Shown: positions 31,961 to 40,767 of the stretch, one piece after another | Position numbering within the stretch: position 1 is the first letter of the stretch | How the letters are laid out: the number at the start of each line of letters is the position of its first letter | Assembly (NCBI RefSeq): GCF_027158005.1 | Contig: NZ_JAPVLQ010000003.1 | Span: forward strand, 62,001-126,000 | Source of the DNA: Rhodococcus sp. H36-A4 | GTDB taxonomy: Bacteria; Actinomycetota; Actinomycetes; Mycobacteriales; Mycobacteriaceae | Direction: 5' to 3' | Length of the DNA stretch: 64,000 nt | The notes under the pieces: model-generated | Databases searched by the model: none | Told to the model about the DNA's origin: nothing | Seen by the model: only the letters and a program-made list of their open reading frames with translations | Position numbers and translations under genes: made by a program

Positions 31961-31980
31961 GAGACAGATTGATTTGTGTC
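31961..31980. promoter_or_regulatory. Imperfect inverted repeat between mmpL and dnaE2
   Basis: GAGACAGAT - two bases - ATTTGTGTC, seven of nine positions paired. It lies 55 bp upstream of the MMPL start and 18 bp from the dnaE2 LexA box. A possible operator for the transporter gene; weak evidence. Confidence 0.35.
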
Positions 31981-31997
31981 GTAGCCGCGGGGTCTAA

Positions 31998-32013
31998 TGG
32001 AACATATGTTCGA
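31998..32013 (+). promoter_or_regulatory. LexA SOS box upstream of dnaE2
   Basis: TGGAAC-N4-GTTCGA, one base off TCGAAC-N4-GTTCGA, 19 bp before the dnaE2 start. Together with the imuA' box it places the whole mutasome under LexA. Confidence 0.88.
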
Positions 32014-32032
32014 ACGAAAGTGAGGTGTGGGT

Positions 32033-35000
32033 ATGGGATGGAACGACGGTCCGCCGACGTGGTCGGAAATGGAACGGGTGTTGTCCGGCCGTCCCTCGCA
32101 TCCGAAGGTCGTGGACATCGTCGGGGACGGTGGTGACAGTCCGGCGTGGTCGCGCAAGCGGGCGGTCTACGAGAAGACGATATCGAGACCTGCGACGACC
32201 ACGGCGTACGCGGAGCTACATGCACATTCGGCTTTCAGCTTTCTTGACGGTGCCAGCCAACCGGAGGAGATGGTCGAAGAAGCAGTACGGCTCGGGCTCG
32301 AAGCCGTCGCCATCACCGACCACGATGGCTTCTACGGTGTCGTGCGCTTCGCCGAGGCAGCAAAGGCGCTGGGGATCAAGACCATTTTCGGCGCCGAGTT
32401 GTCGTTGGACACGACGACGTCGAGGACAGGTGAGTTGGATCCGGAGGGTACTCATCTGCTGGTTCTCGCTCGTGGGCAAGAGGGGTACCGACGGTTGTCG
32501 CGTGAAATTGCCGCGGCTCACCTTGCCGGGGGAGTCAAAGGAAAGCCCCGTTACGATTTCGACGCCCTGTCCGAGGCTGCGGGTGGGCATTGGCAGATTC
32601 TCACCGGATGTCGAAAAGGGCATGTTCGACGGGCGTTGGACGACGGTGGCGTCGAGGCAGCAGGTGCGGCTCTGGCGGATCTGATCGAGAGATTCGGTGC
32701 CGACCGAGTGACCGTGGAACTGACTCATCACGGCGTACCGGAAGACGACGAGCGCAACGATGCGCTCGCCGAATTGGCACGGAGATTCGATCTTCCGATC
32801 GTTGCTACGACTGCGGCGCACTATGCGACTCCGCGGAGCGGGCGTTTGGCCATGGCGATGGCAGCGGTGCGTGCACGGAGCAGTCTGGACGACGCCGCGG
32901 GGTGGTTGGCTCCCACCGGAGGTACGTACCTGCGATCCGGCGCCGAGATGGCTCGGTTGTTCGAGCATCATCCCGGTGCGGTTCGTGGCGCCGTCGAACT
33001 GGGTCGAGAGTGTGCTTTCGATCTGCACCTGATCGCCCCACAGTTGCCGCCGTTCGACGTGCCTGCGGGCCACACCGAAGCCAGCTATCTGCGCGACCTC
33101 TCGCTAGACGGTGCTGCGCGCAGATACGGCACACCCAGTACGCACCCGGCCGCCTACGCGCAGATCGAATACGAACTCGACATCATCGAGCGATTGAACT
33201 TTCCTGGGTACTTCCTCGTCGTGCACGACATCGTGGACTTCTGTAAGACACACGACATTCTCTGTCAGGGAAGAGGTTCGGCAGCGAACTCGGCTGTCTG
33301 TTACGCCATCGGAATCACGAACGTCGATCCGGTGGCGAACAAACTTCTTTTCGAGCGTTTCCTTGCTCCGGAACGAGACGGTCCTCCGGATATCGATGTC
33401 GACATCGAGTCCGACCGGCGCGAGGAAGCCATTCAGCACGTATACGAGAAGTACGGGCGTGCTTACGCGGCGCAGGTGGCGAACGTGATCACGTACCGAG
33501 GTAAGTCCTCGGTACGTGACATGGCACGTGCTCTCGGGTTCTCGCAGGGGCAGCAGGATGCCTGGAGCAAACAGGTCACCCGGTGGTCGGGCGTCGGAGA
33601 TCAGGCAGACAGTGGCATTCCGAAGTCTGTTCTCGAACTTGCCCAGCAGATCGAAGGCTTCCCCCGGCATCTGGGTATCCACTCGGGCGGAATGGTGATC
33701 TGCGATCGCCCTATTGCCGATGTCTGCCCTGTCGAATGGGCGACGATGGCTAATCGCAGTGTGTTGCAATGGGACAAAGATGATTGTGCTGCAGTAGGTT
33801 TGGTGAAATTCGACATGCTCGGTCTCGGTATGTTGTCGGCGTTGCACTACATGATCGATCTTCTCGTCGAGCACAAAGGGCAACGCATCGACCTCGCGGA
33901 CATCGATTTGAGTGAGAAAGCCGTCTACGACATGCTGCAGCGGGCCGATTCGATCGGTGTGTTCCAAGTGGAGTCGCGGGCCCAGATGGCGACGTTGCCG
34001 CGGTTGAAGCCGAGTGAGTTCTACGACCTGGTCGTCGAGGTCGCACTCATCCGACCGGGTCCGATCCAGGGTGGATCCGTTCACCCGTACATCAAGCGCC
34101 GCAACGGAATCGAACCCGTCACATTCGATCACCCGTCGTTGAAGAAGGCTCTCGACCGCACACTCGGAGTGCCACTCTTTCAGGAACAATTGATGCAGAT
34201 GGCCATCGATGTGGCTGGATTCAGCGCTGCCGACGCCGATCAACTTCGTCGTGCGATGGGGTCGAAGCGTTCGCCGGAGAAGATGAATCTGTTACGTGAT
34301 CGCTTCTACGACGGAATGCGAGACTTGCACGGCATCACCGGTGACGCGGCCGATCGAATATACGAGAAGCTTTCTGCATTCGCCAATTTCGGTTTCCCCG
34401 AAAGCCATTCACAGAGCTTCGCCTCGCTGGTCTTCTATTCGTCGTGGTTCAAGCTTCATCATCCCGCCGCGTTCTGCGCAGGTCTGTTACGTGCGCAACC
34501 GATGGGTTTCTACTCCCCGCAGTCTCTGGTGGCGGACGCTCGACGGCATGGAGTGCGTGTGCACGGCCCGGACGTCAATGCCAGTTCCTGGTATGCAGAT
34601 CTCACTGCCGAGGGTCTCGAGATTCGGATGGGACTCGCTGACGTGAAGTACATCGGGCAGGATCTTGCCGAACGCATCGTCGACGCACGCACAGCAGCCG
34701 GTCCGTTCGTATCGTTCCTCGATCTCACGGGACGAGTAGAGCTGTCTGCTACACAAGCCGAATCACTGGCTACCGCAGGCGCGTTGGGATGTTTCGGGAT
34801 CACCCGTCGGGAAGCGCTCTGGGCGGCAGGCGCAGCAGCAAGGGAGAGGCCGCATCTGCTTCCCGGGCTCGGTGCATCCACTCGTGCGCCGGTATTGCCT
34901 GGGATGAGCGATCTCGATATGGCTTCGGCGGACGTCTGGGCCACTGGAGTCTCACCCGATGCGTACCCGACTCAGTTCTTTCGCGAACAGCTCGACGCAC

Positions 35001-35317
35001 TGGGGGTAGTCCCGGCGAATCGACTACTGCTGGTTCCCGACGGGGACCGGGTCCTGGTCGGTGGTGCCGTGACGCATCGGCAGCGCCCGGCTACGGCTGC
35101 CGGGGTCACGTTCGTCAACCTCGAAGACGAAACGGGGATGGTCAACGTGGTGTGCTCGGTGGGGTTATGGGCCAAATACCGGAAGTTGGCGCTGACGGCT
35201 CCGGCATTGCTCATCCGCGGGAAGGTCCAGAACGCCGAAGGAGCTGCGACGGTGGTGGCCGATCATCTGCAGCTCATGGACCTACGGGTGATGTCGAAAT
35301 CGCGGGACTTTCGTTAG
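32033..35317 (+). CDS. dnaE2: DnaE2, error-prone C-family DNA polymerase
   Basis: A 1094-residue C-family polymerase. The PHP domain begins with YAELHAHSAFSFLDGAS near residue 60; the palm has the catalytic acidic motif PPDIDVDIESDRREE near residue 455; the C-terminal part holds helix-hairpin-helix and OB-like regions. Length and sequence fit DnaE2 (M. tuberculosis Rv3370c), the SOS-induced mutator polymerase, rather than the longer replicative DnaE1. ATG at 32033 follows GTGAGG; a GTG six bases upstream is possible. The LexA box immediately before the gene and the nearby imuA'-imuB operon supply its partners. Confidence 0.95.
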   Translation: MGWNDGPPTWSEMERVLSGRPSHPKVVDIVGDGGDSPAWSRKRAVYEKTISRPATTTAYAELHAHSAFSFLDGASQPEEMVEEAVRLGLEAVAITDHDGFYGVVRFAEAAKALGIKTIFGAELSLDTTTSRTGELDPEGTHLLVLARGQEGYRRLSREIAAAHLAGGVKGKPRYDFDALSEAAGGHWQILTGCRKGHVRRALDDGGVEAAGAALADLIERFGADRVTVELTHHGVPEDDERNDALAELARRFDLPIVATTAAHYATPRSGRLAMAMAAVRARSSLDDAAGWLAPTGGTYLRSGAEMARLFEHHPGAVRGAVELGRECAFDLHLIAPQLPPFDVPAGHTEASYLRDLSLDGAARRYGTPSTHPAAYAQIEYELDIIERLNFPGYFLVVHDIVDFCKTHDILCQGRGSAANSAVCYAIGITNVDPVANKLLFERFLAPERDGPPDIDVDIESDRREEAIQHVYEKYGRAYAAQVANVITYRGKSSVRDMARALGFSQGQQDAWSKQVTRWSGVGDQADSGIPKSVLELAQQIEGFPRHLGIHSGGMVICDRPIADVCPVEWATMANRSVLQWDKDDCAAVGLVKFDMLGLGMLSALHYMIDLLVEHKGQRIDLADIDLSEKAVYDMLQRADSIGVFQVESRAQMATLPRLKPSEFYDLVVEVALIRPGPIQGGSVHPYIKRRNGIEPVTFDHPSLKKALDRTLGVPLFQEQLMQMAIDVAGFSAADADQLRRAMGSKRSPEKMNLLRDRFYDGMRDLHGITGDAADRIYEKLSAFANFGFPESHSQSFASLVFYSSWFKLHHPAAFCAGLLRAQPMGFYSPQSLVADARRHGVRVHGPDVNASSWYADLTAEGLEIRMGLADVKYIGQDLAERIVDARTAAGPFVSFLDLTGRVELSATQAESLATAGALGCFGITRREALWAAGAAARERPHLLPGLGASTRAPVLPGMSDLDMASADVWATGVSPDAYPTQFFREQLDALGVVPANRLLLVPDGDRVLVGGAVTHRQRPATAAGVTFVNLEDETGMVNVVCSVGLWAKYRKLALTAPALLIRGKVQNAEGAATVVADHLQLMDLRVMSKSRDFR

Positions 35318-35367
35318 AGGCCGGTCAGCGGACTGTCGAGGGTGCGTTCGATGCCACATTGCCTAGA

Positions 35368-35386
35368 TTTGCCAAGGCTAACCTAA
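35368..35386 (+). promoter_or_regulatory. IdeR/DtxR-type iron box upstream of the siderophore importer
   Basis: 15 of 19 positions match the consensus TTAGGTTAGGCTAACCTAA; the right half GGCTAACCTAA is perfect. It lies 59 bp before the binding-protein gene and predicts repression by iron-loaded IdeR. Confidence 0.82.
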
Positions 35387-35444
35387 TCGAATACTTTGCT
35401 CATGAAAGCAAAGGTTTTGTAAAGACAAATCGATGGAGTGACCA

Positions 35445-36398
35445 GTGAAGAACATCCGCAGATCGAGCGTTTTCGCCGCCGCCGCTGCCGCCGCATCCAT
35501 GCTCGTCCTGGCCGGGTGCAGCACCGATACGGCCGACACCTCGGATTCCGCCGACACCGTCAGCATCGACACCGCGAACGGAGTGGTCGAAGTAGCGACC
35601 AATCCGCAGCGCGTCGTGGCACTGGACAACACCTCGTTCGAAACATTGAAAGCGTTCGGCATCGAACCAGTTGCACTTCCGAAGCAGATCATGCCGGACG
35701 TCGGATTCGAGGAGTGGATCGGTAACGACCTCATTCTCGACATCGGAACACACCGCGAACCCAACTTGGAGGTCGTCAGCGAGGCCGAGCCGGATCTGAT
35801 CATCGGTGGCTACCGGTTCGAGGAATACACCGACGAACTGAGCCAGATCGCTCCCACTATCGATGTCTCGCCCACCGATGAAAACTACGTCGATTCGCTG
35901 AAGTCCCAGACCGTAGCTCTCGGAAAAGTATTCGGCAAGGAAGACGAAGCGGCTCGGATCATCGCCGATCTGGACGCTGCCAAGGACGAAGCTGCGGCCG
36001 AGACTCGGAGCGAAACAGTGTTCCTGGCCAACGTCAACGGTGGCAAGATCGACAACGGCGCACAGCGCATCGGCCGTTTGCTCGAACCACCGACCCTCAC
36101 CGATGTGTTCGCAGGGGATGCCGGCGACATCCATGGCGATTCCGGGCTGGCGCCCGAAACGATTGCGCAGGCTAACCCCGACTGGGTCATCGTGATGGAC
36201 CGCGACGCGGCCGCAGGCGAGCCTGGCGCGTCCCCGGCCAAGGCGGTATTCGACGCGCAGGAAGCATTCGCGAACACTACGTTCATGACCGAGGATCAGG
36301 TCGTTTACCTCGACCCATACTTCTACACCCGCGAAAGCATCCAGGCGTATTCCGAAGCGTTCCAATCAATTTCCGCAGCGTTCGCAAACGCGACGTAG
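35445..36398 (+). CDS. Ferric-siderophore ABC importer, substrate-binding lipoprotein
   Basis: A 317-residue lipoprotein: signal peptide with lipobox LVLAGC (Cys near residue 25), then a class III periplasmic-binding fold starting at NPQRVVALDN, with EPDLIIGG in the first lobe. It resembles the FhuD/CeuA/YclQ group that binds iron siderophores. GTG at 35445 has GGAG six bases upstream. It heads a four-gene operon (binding protein, two permeases, ATPase) behind an iron box, so iron-regulated siderophore uptake is the natural role; the siderophore is unknown. Confidence 0.93.
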   Translation: MKNIRRSSVFAAAAAAASMLVLAGCSTDTADTSDSADTVSIDTANGVVEVATNPQRVVALDNTSFETLKAFGIEPVALPKQIMPDVGFEEWIGNDLILDIGTHREPNLEVVSEAEPDLIIGGYRFEEYTDELSQIAPTIDVSPTDENYVDSLKSQTVALGKVFGKEDEAARIIADLDAAKDEAAAETRSETVFLANVNGGKIDNGAQRIGRLLEPPTLTDVFAGDAGDIHGDSGLAPETIAQANPDWVIVMDRDAAAGEPGASPAKAVFDAQEAFANTTFMTEDQVVYLDPYFYTRESIQAYSEAFQSISAAFANAT

Positions 36399-36473
36399 GA
36401 AAGATCATTCGCCGCCGCATCCGATGCCGTCGGGTGCGGCAACGAAGGTCACCCACATGCACGAGGCCGCCGA

Positions 36474-37439
36474 ATGAACAAGACACTCCTGCTCACCTCC
36501 ATCGTGGTGATTGTCCTGATGTTGACCATCACCTCGTTGTTCGTGGGCGGATACGACATCACCGGCGAGACATTGATTCATGATTCCGAGGCCAGGAACA
36601 TGTTCGTCATTTCTCGAGTGCCACGCACTCTCGCCCTGATCTTTGCCGCCATGGCGATGAGCATTTCGGGTGTCATCATGCAGATGATCACCCAGAACAA
36701 ATTCGTGGAACCGACGACCGCAGGTACCGCGCAGTGGGCTGGGCTCGGCGTCTTGACCACGTTCATCCTGCTTCCGGAAGCTTCCCCGATGGTGAAGATG
36801 GTCGTCGCGACCGCGTTCGCACTGATCGGGACGCTTATATTCATCTTCGTTCTACGGCGGATGTCGGTGCGATCGTCTCTGGTCGTGCCGTTGGTCGGCA
36901 TCATGCTCGGTGCCGTCGTCGGTGCGATCACCACGTTTCTAGCCGGAACGTTCGATCTGCTGCAGTCGATGTCGGCTTGGCGTTCCGGTGGATTCAGTAG
37001 TGTCGTGCGCGGATTCTACGAGCCATTGTGGGCGGTGCTGATCATCGCCGTTCTTGCATTCGTACTCGCCAACAGGTTCACCGTCGCCGGGCTCGGTAAA
37101 GATCTTGCGACCAACGTCGGGCTTCGATACGAACAAATCGTGTTCGTCGGCGTCGCGATGGTCGCCGTTGCAACAGGTGTGACGACAGTGGTCGTGGGAT
37201 TCATCCCTTTTCTCGGACTGATCGTGCCCAACCTGGTGTCCATGATGCTGGGCGACGACGTCCACAAGAACCTTCCGTGGGTTGCTCTCGTGGGTGCTGG
37301 ACTTCTGTTGGCTTGCGACTTGATCGGAAGGGTGGTCGTCGCGCCGATGGAAATCCCAGCCTCGGTCGTGCTGGGTGTCGTGGGTGCCGTCGTCTTTATT
37401 GCACTGATAGTGAGGCAGCGAAAATATGTCAGTGCTTGA
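36474..37439 (+). CDS. Ferric-siderophore ABC importer permease 1 (FecCD family)
   Basis: A 321-residue FecCD-type permease with about nine TM helices; family motifs include SRVPRTLALIFAAMAMSISG near residue 47 and FIPFLGLIVPNLVSMMLG near residue 243, the coupling region to the ATPase. It forms a heterodimer with the next gene product. The stop overlaps the start of the second permease by 14 bases. Confidence 0.93.
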   Translation: MNKTLLLTSIVVIVLMLTITSLFVGGYDITGETLIHDSEARNMFVISRVPRTLALIFAAMAMSISGVIMQMITQNKFVEPTTAGTAQWAGLGVLTTFILLPEASPMVKMVVATAFALIGTLIFIFVLRRMSVRSSLVVPLVGIMLGAVVGAITTFLAGTFDLLQSMSAWRSGGFSSVVRGFYEPLWAVLIIAVLAFVLANRFTVAGLGKDLATNVGLRYEQIVFVGVAMVAVATGVTTVVVGFIPFLGLIVPNLVSMMLGDDVHKNLPWVALVGAGLLLACDLIGRVVVAPMEIPASVVLGVVGAVVFIALIVRQRKYVSA

Positions 37440-38445
37440 TTCTCCCAAGAAGCCACGCATCGTCGGTCCGGCGAACTACGGCAACGACCGCGCGCGGTTC
37501 ACTCCTGCTATGCGTCTGATACTCGCGTCGGTGGTACTCGCGATCGCGACTGCGTGCTTTCTGTTCTTGTTCGTTCGTGGATCGTTTGCCTTCGCATTTC
37601 CCCGCAGGCTGAACATGGTTGCGGCGATGGCAGTCGCGGCATTCACACATGGCTTGGGAACCGTGGTGTTCCACACTGTCACCAACAATCGGATCCTCAC
37701 TCCGTCGATCATCGGGTTCGACTCGCTGTACGTCCTCATGCAGACGCTGATGGTGTTCGTATTCGGCGGGACCGTCATCGCCAACACCGAGGGAATCCCG
37801 AAACTGTTGGCGCAGACAGTATTGATGGTGGCACTAGCGACGATCCTGTACCGGTGGATGTTCTCCGGAAAGTTGGGCAGCCTCTTCCTGATGCTGCTGG
37901 TCGGTGTCGTAATAGGTCTCGCGTTCGACAGTATTTCCACCTTCTTGCAGCGTCTACTGTCGCCGACCGAATACGACATGCTGTCGGTGAAACTGTTCGG
38001 TCGGCTCAGTGCAGTCAAAGGGGACTACCTACCGATCGCTTTCGGCGTCTGTATTTTCGCCGGAATCGTCCTGTGGAGACGTCGCCATCATCTCGATGCG
38101 CTCCTCCTCGGACGTGAGGCGGCAATGGGAATCGGAGTCTCGTACAAGCGCGAGTTGACGATCATGCTCATGTTGATCGCATTGTTGGTTGCGTTCTCCA
38201 CCGCACTGGTGGGACCGATGACCTTCTTCGGGTTCATCGTCGCCACCCTCGCGTATCAGGTTGCCGGTAGCTACAAGCATATTTTTGTGCTGCCTATGGC
38301 GTTCCTATTGGGAATGCTGACTCTCGTAATCGGCCAGTTCGTCATGCAGCACATCTTCTATGCGGGCGGATTTCTCACCGTCATCATCGAGTTCGTCGGT
38401 GGCATCCTGTTCATCGGCATGATTCTTCGTAAGGGCACGCTGTGA
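37426..38445 (+). CDS. Ferric-siderophore ABC importer permease 2 (FecCD family)
   Basis: A 339-residue FecCD-type permease, second half of the heterodimer. It has an N-terminal extension of about 25 hydrophilic residues, then about nine TM helices; PRRLNMVAAMAVAAFTHGLG and GPMTFFGFIVATLAYQV are the family motifs. Start ATG at 37426 inside the previous gene; its stop overlaps the ATPase start by four bases (GTGA). Confidence 0.92.
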   Translation: MSVLDSPKKPRIVGPANYGNDRARFTPAMRLILASVVLAIATACFLFLFVRGSFAFAFPRRLNMVAAMAVAAFTHGLGTVVFHTVTNNRILTPSIIGFDSLYVLMQTLMVFVFGGTVIANTEGIPKLLAQTVLMVALATILYRWMFSGKLGSLFLMLLVGVVIGLAFDSISTFLQRLLSPTEYDMLSVKLFGRLSAVKGDYLPIAFGVCIFAGIVLWRRRHHLDALLLGREAAMGIGVSYKRELTIMLMLIALLVAFSTALVGPMTFFGFIVATLAYQVAGSYKHIFVLPMAFLLGMLTLVIGQFVMQHIFYAGGFLTVIIEFVGGILFIGMILRKGTL

Positions 38446-39200
38446 TCGATTTTCGTGGGGTATCGAAGTCCTATCAGGACGACACCGTGCTGGGCCCGGT
38501 CACGGGCACTATCGCCGACGGAGGAATCACCTCGCTCGTCGGGCCGAACGGTGCTGGAAAATCGACCTTGCTCACTGTCATCGGACGGTTGCTCGATCCA
38601 ACGACGGGAACGGTTACTGTCGGTGACCTGGACATCAGATCCACTAAATCCGCGGAACTGGCCAGGCACCTGTCGATTCTCCGGCAGGAGAACCACATCA
38701 CCGCTCGGCTCACGGTGCGTGAACTAGTCGGTTTCGGGCGATTCCCTCATTCGAAAGGCCGACTAGGCCCGCACGATATCGAGCACGTGGAAAAGGCTCT
38801 CGAGTTCCTCAACCTGGATTCGATGGCGGAGAGATTTCTCGATCAACTGTCCGGTGGACAGCGTCAGCGGGCTTTCGTCGCCATGGTTCTGGCCCAGGAC
38901 ACCAAATATGTGTTGCTCGACGAACCCCTCAACAATCTCGACATGAAGCACTCTGTCCTGATGATGAAGCAACTTCGCAGAGCCGCAGACGAACTCGGTA
39001 AGACGATCGTGCTCATCGTGCACGACATCAACTTCGCGGCCGCCTACTCCGATCGCATCATCGCTTTACGAGATGGTGTGATCGTGACCAGTGGAACGGC
39101 ACAGGAGATTATGCAGGACCACGTCCTCAGCGATGTCTTCGATACGCCTGTCCGAGTCCACGTCATCGAGGGGCAGCGCACCGCGGTGTACGTGCGCTGA
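38442..39200 (+). CDS. Ferric-siderophore ABC importer ATPase
   Basis: A 252-residue ABC ATPase: Walker A GPNGAGKST near residue 33, Q-loop in RQENH, signature LSGGQRQRAFVAMVLAQ, Walker B YVLLDEPLNNLD, and switch His in LIVHDINFA. It energises the two FecCD permeases encoded just upstream. GTG at 38442 overlaps the preceding stop, so the three genes are translated together. Confidence 0.95.
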   Translation: MIDFRGVSKSYQDDTVLGPVTGTIADGGITSLVGPNGAGKSTLLTVIGRLLDPTTGTVTVGDLDIRSTKSAELARHLSILRQENHITARLTVRELVGFGRFPHSKGRLGPHDIEHVEKALEFLNLDSMAERFLDQLSGGQRQRAFVAMVLAQDTKYVLLDEPLNNLDMKHSVLMMKQLRRAADELGKTIVLIVHDINFAAAYSDRIIALRDGVIVTSGTAQEIMQDHVLSDVFDTPVRVHVIEGQRTAVYVR

Positions 39201-39221
39201 TCAGGCAGGCACAATCGAGAT

Positions 39222-39740
39222 GTGAAACTGCTTCTGCTCGCGGACACTCATGTCCCCACTCGGGCTCGGATGTTGCCTGGGCAAGTGTGGACCGCCATCG
39301 ACGATGCCGATGTGGTGATTCATGCCGGCGACTTTGTAGATGTGACCGTGTTCGAGGAGATTTCTGCCAGGTCGAAGACGCTGATCTCGTGCTGGGGCAA
39401 CAACGATGGTGAAGACCTCCGTGCCCGGATGCCCGAATGCGCACGAGTCACGTTGGACGGAGTTCGGATTGCCGTCGTTCACGAGACGGGCAGCGCGGCC
39501 GGACGCGAACAGCGGATGGCAGCGAAGTACCCGAGCACCGATGTTCTGGTATTCGGACACAGTCATATTCCGTGGGACACCGTGACGGATACCGGCGTAC
39601 GGCTGCTCAACCCGGGCTCGCCGACCGACAGGCGCAGGCAGCCGTTCTGCACCTACATGACAACCGAGATCAGCGGCGGGCTTCTGCACGACGTCGAACT
39701 GCATCGGCTCGAGCCACGCCTTCGGTCACGCGCTAGCTGA
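39222..39740 (+). CDS. YfcE/MJ0936-type metallophosphoesterase
   Basis: A 172-residue calcineurin-like phosphoesterase with all metal motifs: LLADTH (D-X-H) at residues 5-10, HAGDFVD (G-D), CWGNNDG (G-N-N/H-D), VVHETG, and FGHSHIP (G-H-X-H) near residue 121. It probably hydrolyses phosphodiesters; natural substrate unknown. GTG at 39222. It starts 21 bp after the siderophore ATPase and may be read with that operon. Its 3' end overlaps the convergent degenerate kinase gene by 15 bases. Confidence 0.88.
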   Translation: MKLLLLADTHVPTRARMLPGQVWTAIDDADVVIHAGDFVDVTVFEEISARSKTLISCWGNNDGEDLRARMPECARVTLDGVRIAVVHETGSAAGREQRMAAKYPSTDVLVFGHSHIPWDTVTDTGVRLLNPGSPTDRRRQPFCTYMTTEISGGLLHDVELHRLEPRLRSRAS

Positions 39741-40673
39741 CTCGGGGACGTCTCGCGCCTGATCCACCAGGTCGTGCACCAATCGAATGATGACGTCCAT
39801 GTCCGACATGACTCCGGTACGCAACTCATCCTGCTCGGCAGGGGACAGGGCGGGTCCATCGTGTCCGTCGAGGGCCATCAGGACATCGATCTTTCCCCGA
39901 AGCGTATGCAGGGGGCCCATCAGTTCCTCTGCCGCGTCGGTGATCAGACGGTTTTGACGCGCGCCGGATTGGGCAAGGGCAGCAAGCATGTCGTTGAAGC
40001 TCGTCGCCAGTGATGCAAGCTCGTCGTCGCCGGTAACGGCGATCGGTTGCAAATCGCCGGTGCGGGCTACCCGTTCGGTGGCGTTGCGCAAGCGTTTGAC
40101 CGGACGCAGTCCGGTCCGAGCTACTGCTGTTCCGGCGATCCCTGCCAAGACGATGAGAAGGGTCCCGATCGCGACAAGCGCAAGCGTCAACTTGCCGAGT
40201 AACGGCGCGTTGGACTGTAACGACTCTGCCACCATGACCGTTTCGCCCGATACGGTCCGTTTGGCCGACAGCATGTACCCGCGCACCTCGCGGAGCGATT
40301 GATCGGTCGAGCCGGTTGCGACCGACTGTTCGGCGGCATCGAGAGTGCCGTCGGTATTGGTGAACGGCCGCGATTCTGCGGTGAAGGTCACGAGTTCGCC
40401 GTCCGAGGTCACCAACGCAACTTTGATCGCGGGCCCGTCGGTCGTGCCGACTCCGAACCCGAAGAAGGTCGAGGGAACTCCGGACGTGGCACTTGCGATG
40501 AGCGCGTCGGCATTTCGAGACACTCGATCGGCTACCTGGGAGCGCAATGCTTGTTCGGTGACCAGGTAGATGGCCAGCGCACTCACGGCAACCGCGAGTG
40601 CGGCCAGACTGATGATGAGAACTCGGATCCGGCTGTGGAGCGAGAAGTTCAATTGCCGACCCCGAGGTGCCAT
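39726..40673 (-). CDS. Degenerate sensor histidine kinase (HAMP protein without His acceptor or ATPase domain)
   Basis: A 315-residue membrane protein that looks like the front half of an MprB-type sensor kinase: TM1 at about residues 18-38, an extracytoplasmic domain to about 158, TM2 (160-185), a HAMP domain (185-238) and a truncated dimerisation helix. Where kinases read D-A-S-H-E-L-R-T-P-L this one reads DAAEELMGPL, so the phospho-acceptor His is Glu249, and the protein ends before any N, G1 or G2 ATP-binding box. It cannot be an active kinase. No response regulator is adjacent. ATG at 40673 lacks a ribosome site. Confidence 0.8.
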   Translation of the reverse strand: MAPRGRQLNFSLHSRIRVLIISLAALAVAVSALAIYLVTEQALRSQVADRVSRNADALIASATSGVPSTFFGFGVGTTDGPAIKVALVTSDGELVTFTAESRPFTNTDGTLDAAEQSVATGSTDQSLREVRGYMLSAKRTVSGETVMVAESLQSNAPLLGKLTLALVAIGTLLIVLAGIAGTAVARTGLRPVKRLRNATERVARTGDLQPIAVTGDDELASLATSFNDMLAALAQSGARQNRLITDAAEELMGPLHTLRGKIDVLMALDGHDGPALSPAEQDELRTGVMSDMDVIIRLVHDLVDQARDVPESASA

Positions 40674-40711
40674 CGCCGAACAGACGATGCCGTAGGCAGT
40701 GAACGCGACAT
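40649..40711 (-). other. Possible 20-codon upstream ORF overlapping the degenerate kinase start
   Basis: ATG at 40711 lies downstream of a strong TGGAGGTAAT, but with a long 13-base gap. The ORF (20 codons, TGA at 40649-40651) is in another frame and covers the ATG of the HAMP protein. It may be a leader that couples translation, or the remains of an older N-terminus joined by a frameshift. Confidence 0.3.
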
Positions 40712-40767
40712 CGCTGAAGTATTACCTCCAGTGCTGAGAACTGTCTGAGAGTAACTCGCCGCGGAGA

